From the NCBI GenBank assembly GCA_964531735.1, contig CAZHGD010000089.1, positions 1-29,843 on the forward strand: 29,843 bases of DNA, given 5' to 3'. Of this stretch, positions 25,356 to 29,843 are shown piece by piece. The translations under genes and the position numbers were made by a program. The DNA comes from CAZHGD01 sp964531735. GTDB taxonomy: Bacteria; Armatimonadota; UBA10988. The notes under the pieces are model-generated. The model did not search any database. It worked only from the letters and a program-made list of their open reading frames with translations, and was not told the origin of the DNA. Each line of letters begins with the position of its first letter. Within the stretch, counting starts at the first letter, position 1.

Positions 25356-26636
25356 ATGTCAGAACCTGTTGAAGTCGTCCTGCTGGGTGCCGGCTCGCGT
25401 GGCCGTGATGCACTGGGCGCTTACTGCCTGCGCCACCCCGAAGTCATGAAGATCGTCGCCGTGGCCGAGTTGGACGAAGCCAAGCGTAACCGCCTGGGCG
25501 ACGAGCACGGCATCGCCCCCGAACGGCGCTTCGCGTCGTGGGAGGACCTGCTCGGCCAGCCGCAGCTTGCCCCGGGCCTGCTCAACGCGACCATGGATCG
25601 GCTGCACGTGCCGACCACACTGGCGGCGCTGAAGGCTGGCTACCACGTGCTCTGCGAGAAGCCGATGGCGGTTTCGCCGCACGACTGCGTGCGCATGGTG
25701 CGCGCGGCCGAGGCGGCCGACCGGCGGCTGCAGATCTGCCACGTGCTGCGCTACGCGGCGTTCTGGCAGACCGTCAAGCGCACGCTCGAATCGGGTCGGC
25801 TGGGCCAGGTGGTGCACTGCGAGCACAGCGAGAACATCGCCTGGTGGCACCAGGCGCACAGCTTCGTGCGCGGCAACTGGGGCGTCGTGGGCCAGTCGGC
25901 GCCGATCGTGCTGGCCAAGTGCTGCCACGACCTCGACCTGCTGGTCTGGCAGTTCGGCACCTCACTGAAGGTCAGCAGCTTCGGCGCGCTGAGCCACCTG
26001 CGGCCGGAGCACGCGCCCGACGGCGCCGGCGAGCGCTGCCTCGACTGCCGCGTGGAGGCCGACTGCCCCTACAGCGCCGTGCGGCTGTACCTGAACGACA
26101 AGGATGGCTGGCCGCAGAACCACGTGGCCATCGAGCCGACCATCGAGGCGCGCCGCGCGGCATTGGCCAACGGGCCGTATGGTCGTTGCGTGTACCATTG
26201 TGACAACGACAATGTCGACCACCAACTGGTCAACATCGAGTTTGCCGGCGGCGTGATGGTCAACTTCTCGCTGAACGGCCAGAGCCACGAGAACTGCCGC
26301 ACGGTGCGCTATGGCGGCAGCCATGGCACGCTGCGCGGCCACGAGGGCCGCGCCGAACTGGAGTTGCACCGCTACCATCCCAGCGAGAACGAGACGCTGG
26401 CCATCGAGAGCACCGGTGGCAGCCACGGCGGCGGCGACGAGGGCGTCATGGGTGACTTTGCCGCCACGCTGCGCGAGCCGCACCGCGAGGTGCTGACCAG
26501 TGCGCGGGCGTCAGTCGAGTCGCACCTGATCGCGTTCGCCGCCGAGGAGTCGCGCCGGCTGAACACGGTTATCGACATGACCGACTACCGCGCGCGCATC
26601 GAGCGTGAGGTCGCGGCCGAGGAGGCGGGCTCGTGA
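25356..26636 (+). CDS. Gfo/Idh/MocA family oxidoreductase
   Basis: A 426-residue NAD(P)-dependent sugar or cyclitol dehydrogenase-like protein. The Rossmann start is VVLLGAGSRGRDALG (GAGSRG at 11-16). The catalytic-type EKP is at 101-103, and HDLD near 191-194 supplies the family's conserved His/Asp. A Cys cluster (C228, C231, C237 in ERCLDCRVEADCPYS) is typical of one subgroup and may bind metal. AAGG precedes ATG 25356. The TGA overlaps the GTG of the HD gene (GTGA), so they are co-translated. The substrate cannot be named. Confidence 0.93.
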   Translation: MSEPVEVVLLGAGSRGRDALGAYCLRHPEVMKIVAVAELDEAKRNRLGDEHGIAPERRFASWEDLLGQPQLAPGLLNATMDRLHVPTTLAALKAGYHVLCEKPMAVSPHDCVRMVRAAEAADRRLQICHVLRYAAFWQTVKRTLESGRLGQVVHCEHSENIAWWHQAHSFVRGNWGVVGQSAPIVLAKCCHDLDLLVWQFGTSLKVSSFGALSHLRPEHAPDGAGERCLDCRVEADCPYSAVRLYLNDKDGWPQNHVAIEPTIEARRAALANGPYGRCVYHCDNDNVDHQLVNIEFAGGVMVNFSLNGQSHENCRTVRYGGSHGTLRGHEGRAELELHRYHPSENETLAIESTGGSHGGGDEGVMGDFAATLREPHREVLTSARASVESHLIAFAAEESRRLNTVIDMTDYRARIEREVAAEEAGS

Positions 26637-27226
26637 GCGACGGCGAGCGACTGGACCGCGTGTTCGGCTTCCTGCGCACGCTCGACGCGCTGAAGACGGT
26701 CGAGCGCAGCGCCTGGCTGACCGGTGCCGACCGGCATGAGGACGATGCCGACCACTCCTGGCACATGGCCGTGTTCGCGCTGCTGCTGCATCGCGAACTG
26801 GGTGTCGAGGCCGATCTGGGCCGTTGCCTGGAGATGATCCTCTGTCACGACCTGATTGAGGCGCTGGTGGGCGACACCAACGTCTACGACAGCTCGGGCC
26901 GCGAGGAGCAGGCGGCGCGCGAGCAGGCCGCGGCCGAGGAGCTGTACGCGCAACTGCCCGACGACCTGCGCGAGCATGTGGAAGGGCTGTGGCGCGAGTT
27001 CGACGCGGCCGAGACGCCGGAGGCGCGGTTCTGCAAGGCGATGGACCGCCTGCAGGCGATGTCGCAGAACGTGTTCACCGGCGGCCGCGGCTGGCGCGAC
27101 CACGACGTGCCCGAGGCCCGCGTGCGCGAGGTCAACGGCGCGGTGGCCGACCGGTGCCCGGCGGTTTGGCCGGCGTTCGACTGGGTGTTCACCGTGGCGA
27201 GGGCCAAGGGGCTGTGGCCGCGGTAG
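26633..27226 (+). CDS. HD-domain phosphohydrolase (YfbR/HDDC2-like)
   Basis: 197 residues of the HD_3 family, whose characterised members (YfbR, HDDC2) are 5'-deoxynucleotidases. Metal-site residues visible: H41 (in DADHSWHMA), H72-D73 (CHDLIEALVGD) and D138 (KAMDRLQAM). GTG 26633 has GGAGG upstream and overlaps the previous stop. Linkage to the oxidoreductase is by co-translation. The nucleotide or sugar-phosphate substrate is not shown. Confidence 0.9.
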   Translation: MSDGERLDRVFGFLRTLDALKTVERSAWLTGADRHEDDADHSWHMAVFALLLHRELGVEADLGRCLEMILCHDLIEALVGDTNVYDSSGREEQAAREQAAAEELYAQLPDDLREHVEGLWREFDAAETPEARFCKAMDRLQAMSQNVFTGGRGWRDHDVPEARVREVNGAVADRCPAVWPAFDWVFTVARAKGLWPR

Positions 27227-27248
27227 ACCACCGCCCGGTCACGAAGCG

Positions 27249-29843
27249 TCACCGCGTCGCCGCGGCGGCCAGCTCCTGGTCGCTCAGGGCGCGCGTCCAG
27301 ATGCGCAGGTCGTCCAGCAGCCCGATGAAGAAGCCCGGCTGCTCGCCCTTCGGCGGGTCGCCGCCCCAGGCTTCGCGGCCGATGATCAGCGGCTCGTCGT
27401 TGTTCTGGCGCGGCACCGCGTGCTTCTTCTCGGCCACCAGCTTGCCGCCCACGTAGAGCCGCACGCCGTCGCCGTTCTTCAACACCGCGGCGACATGCTG
27501 CCAGACGTTCTCCTGCAGCGTCCCCGGTGCGGAGAAGTTGAGCGCCCACTTGCCGTCGGTGTCCGTGGCTTCGAAGGTCAGCGCGTTGCCCATGTGGCCC
27601 AGCACGAACGGGCAGCCGGTGCCGTGGTAGCGCTTGGCCACGAACCCGCGGCGGCCCTTGAGCGTGGCCGGCTTCACCCACAGGCTGACGGTCAGCTCGG
27701 GCGCGCCGAACACCGCTGGTTCATCCACGCGGATGTAGCTCTGGCCGTCGAACTGCGCCGCCTTGCCGTGTACGCCGCCGTCGGTGAGCTTGACACCCGC
27801 CGGTTGCCCGTCGAAGTGGCAGCCCGACTGGTCGGCCAGTCGCCCGTCGGTCAGACCCTCGAAGGTCAGCTCCAGGACCGGCGCGGCCCGGCCGAGGTAC
27901 TGCTTCAGCCGCGCTTCGGACGCGCGGCGGAGCGCTTCTTCGTCCACCACCGGCATGGCCACCGCGCTGAACTGGTTGCGGCCGACCAGCACGTGCCGGC
28001 AACTCCGGCTGACGAACACGCCGCGTTCGTTGTTGGCCACCGTGTTGCCCTCGACCACCACGTCGCGCGTGGCGCCGGTGACGCTGATATGGGCGTTGTT
28101 GTCCAGCCGGTTGCCGCGCACGATGCTGCCGACGTTCAGTGGGCCGTCGAACGGCGGCCGGCGCGCGCCCTGAATGTCGATGGCCGCCTCGGTCGAGTTG
28201 CCCCAGTGGTTGTAGTTGCCCTCGGTGATCTGGTTGCCCAGGAACTGGCAGTACCAGCTCGGCTGGTAGCCGTAGTACCACAGTCCCAGCCCGCGGAAGC
28301 CCTGCATTCGGCAGCCGACGTTGTTGGCCACGACGCACTCGATCGAGGTGCCGTAGAACTGCATCGCGCCGGTGTCGGTGAACGTGTTGCCGACCAGCAG
28401 ATAGCGCCCGTGGAACATGGTGATGCCGACCCACGAGGTGCGGTCCGGGGCCACTTGCCAGGGCCGGTCGACCTCCACGGTGGCCTTGTCCCACTTGACC
28501 ACCTGCCGCCACTGCCCGGCGCCCTTGCCGTCCAGCACGAACACGCCGGCACCACGCCAGTCGCGCCCGCCCCACTTGCCCGGCTCGCCCAGGGCCAGCC
28601 TGGCGCCGTCGACCGCGGCGATGGGACCGATGTAGGCCTCACCGCCGGCGTCGGTGGTCATCGCCTCGCGGTCCCAGCCGTGCAACAGCTTCAGCTCGTT
28701 GTGGGCGAACCAGATGTTGCGGCAGCACGGCGTGCTGTAGTTGTGGAAGCCGCCGCCGGTGGCCATCAGGTCGGCGCCGATGATCCGCGAGCGCTCGAAG
28801 ATCATGCCGTCGCAGCCTTCGAGGCAGTACCAGCCCCAGCGGCCGTTGTAGAAGGTGCTGTCGATGATGGCCACGCCGCGCCCGCGCGACAGGTAGAGCG
28901 CACGGCCCGAGCCGTAGAGGTCGCAGTCGACGATGCTCAGGTTGTCGCCGCCGAAGCGCACCGTATCGCCGCCACCGGTCGACCAGCGCATCGACTGGCT
29001 GAAGCGGGCATCGACCTCCTTGGTCTCGAGGTGTCCGCGGTAGGCGTCGGCGCGCACGCGCACCCGCGTCAGGTGGATGTCGCCGGCCTCGGGCTGGTCG
29101 CCGAAGTCGCCGACGATGATGTGCTTGTGGAACGAGGCGTAGATGGTCAGGTCTTCGAGCGCGAAGGCGTGCGTGCCGCGCAGCAGCGCCTCGGGCGGCA
29201 CGGTCAGGTCCGGCCAGGCCAGGTTCACCCACTCGCGCTTCTCGCCGCGCACCACCGTGCGCGGCGGAATGGTCAGCGTGTTGGTCACCTTGTAGCGCCC
29301 GCGCGGCAGATAGACGATGCCGCCGCCGCCCGCCTTGGCCCGATCGAGCGCCGTCTGGATGGCCGCGGTGTCGTCCTTTTGGCCATCGCCCAAGGCGCCG
29401 GCCTCGCGCACGCTGTAGACGGTCTGCGGCCAAGCCGTAGGCTTGGCCACGGTCACCGTCACCGGCTCGCTCCAGCCGGCGCGGCCGCCGTAGCCGCTGT
29501 GGGCGTAGACCCGGTAGCTGCCCGCGGCCAGGTCGGCGGGCAGGGCCACCGCGGCGCTGTAGTCGTCGGCCTCGGCCGGCAGCACGCGGTCGCCCGCGTC
29601 GGTGCGCAGGAGCAACCGTGGGTTGCCGGCTCCGCTGCGGCCCAGGTTGAGCCCGAAGCAGCGCAACCGCGCGCCCGGTGCCACCGTGCCGCCCAACTCG
29701 CCCTGGCCCCAGTAGAGACGCGGCCGGTTGAGCACCGTCCAGTCACTGTCGGCGCCCACCGCCACGCGCACCGCCCATAGGCCGGCCGGTGCGTTGGCCG
29801 GCAAGGCGAACTTGAGGCTGCGGTCGTTGGCCTGCTGCACCGT
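27249..29843 (-). CDS. Secreted-type beta-helix protein with LamG-like C-terminal domain, N terminus beyond window
   Basis: 865 codons are visible. The gene runs off the right edge without a start, so the signal peptide is not seen. An N-terminal beta region is followed by a pectate-lyase-3/parallel beta-helix domain opening with VYSVREAGALGDGQKDDTAAIQTAL and GGGGIVYLPRGRYKV. Many short helix rungs follow (SIVDCDLYGSGRALYLSRGRG-type units; DVVVEGNTVANNERGVFV). The last 210 residues are a concanavalin A-like LamG fold (FDGQSYIRVDEP, LTVSLWVKPATLKGRRGFVAK, GLLDDLRIWTRALSDQEL). Such proteins bind or cleave polysaccharides outside the cell; the catalytic residues are not identified. It converges on the HD gene with only 22 bases between the stops. 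Confidence 0.85.
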   Translation of the reverse strand, partial: TVQQANDRSLKFALPANAPAGLWAVRVAVGADSDWTVLNRPRLYWGQGELGGTVAPGARLRCFGLNLGRSGAGNPRLLLRTDAGDRVLPAEADDYSAAVALPADLAAGSYRVYAHSGYGGRAGWSEPVTVTVAKPTAWPQTVYSVREAGALGDGQKDDTAAIQTALDRAKAGGGGIVYLPRGRYKVTNTLTIPPRTVVRGEKREWVNLAWPDLTVPPEALLRGTHAFALEDLTIYASFHKHIIVGDFGDQPEAGDIHLTRVRVRADAYRGHLETKEVDARFSQSMRWSTGGGDTVRFGGDNLSIVDCDLYGSGRALYLSRGRGVAIIDSTFYNGRWGWYCLEGCDGMIFERSRIIGADLMATGGGFHNYSTPCCRNIWFAHNELKLLHGWDREAMTTDAGGEAYIGPIAAVDGARLALGEPGKWGGRDWRGAGVFVLDGKGAGQWRQVVKWDKATVEVDRPWQVAPDRTSWVGITMFHGRYLLVGNTFTDTGAMQFYGTSIECVVANNVGCRMQGFRGLGLWYYGYQPSWYCQFLGNQITEGNYNHWGNSTEAAIDIQGARRPPFDGPLNVGSIVRGNRLDNNAHISVTGATRDVVVEGNTVANNERGVFVSRSCRHVLVGRNQFSAVAMPVVDEEALRRASEARLKQYLGRAAPVLELTFEGLTDGRLADQSGCHFDGQPAGVKLTDGGVHGKAAQFDGQSYIRVDEPAVFGAPELTVSLWVKPATLKGRRGFVAKRYHGTGCPFVLGHMGNALTFEATDTDGKWALNFSAPGTLQENVWQHVAAVLKNGDGVRLYVGGKLVAEKKHAVPRQNNDEPLIIGREAWGGDPPKGEQPGFFIGLLDDLRIWTRALSDQELAAAATR

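Noticed and set aside
26856..29780. 974-codon plus-strand open frame opposite the beta-helix gene
   Set aside because: Same cause: a mirror frame of a GC-rich gene, rich in Val, Ala, His and Arg, and starting inside the HD gene.

Overview
This is a very GC-rich bacterial window (G or C at most third codon positions) from a Gram-negative-type cell. It encodes an OmpA-type peptidoglycan-binding domain, lipoproteins, a Tat-like signal and several secreted carbohydrate-active proteins. A copy of the dispersed 'TGVSPV/TGETPV' palindromic repeat, the Gfo/Idh/MocA and RbsD/FucU genes and the large secreted beta-helix and TIM-barrel proteins fit a PVC-type (Planctomycetota/Verrucomicrobiota) or neighbouring phylum. 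That placement is an inference; there is no rRNA or marker gene here to test it. No tRNA, rRNA, CRISPR array or complete transposon was seen.

Layout. 1-4650: a truncated TPR-like gene (-), a Tat-type manganese superoxide dismutase (+), a membrane-anchored TPR protein (-) and a small lipoprotein (-). The lipoprotein has a textbook sigma-70 promoter far upstream. 4651-6267: ATP-type PEP carboxykinase (+), followed by a very large nested hairpin. 6438-17228: a long minus-strand run. In transcription order it holds a substrate-binding protein fused to an OmpA domain, an ABC permease, an ABC ATPase, a membrane/coiled-coil protein, a secreted TIM-barrel protein with a C-terminal binding module, a metallophosphatase-HAD fusion, an Nramp metal transporter and a tandem UspA protein. 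17229-17656: divergent intergenic region with a near-consensus minus promoter and the dispersed repeat. 17657-19222: a zinc phospholipase C-like exported protein with an unusual tail. 19296-22933: hypF-hypC-hypD. 22988-24690: two DUF3592-like membrane proteins. 24787-27226: RbsD/FucU mutarotase, Gfo/Idh/MocA oxidoreductase and HD-domain phosphohydrolase (+). 27249-end: a beta-helix protein with a LamG-like domain (-), truncated by the window edge.

How the genes work together. The most distinctive part is the NitT/TauT-like ABC cassette. Its substrate-binding protein is predicted to be anchored in the inner membrane at the N terminus and bound to peptidoglycan at the C terminus. It sits in a tightly overlapping operon with a membrane coiled-coil protein. 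The hyp genes make the Fe(CN)2CO ligands of [NiFe] hydrogenases, but no hydrogenase subunit, hypE, hypA or hypB is present here. MnSOD and an Nramp (Mn/Fe) importer both occur but in separate transcription units. The mutarotase, oxidoreductase and secreted carbohydrate-active proteins suggest a life on sugars or polysaccharides, with PckA giving a gluconeogenic link.
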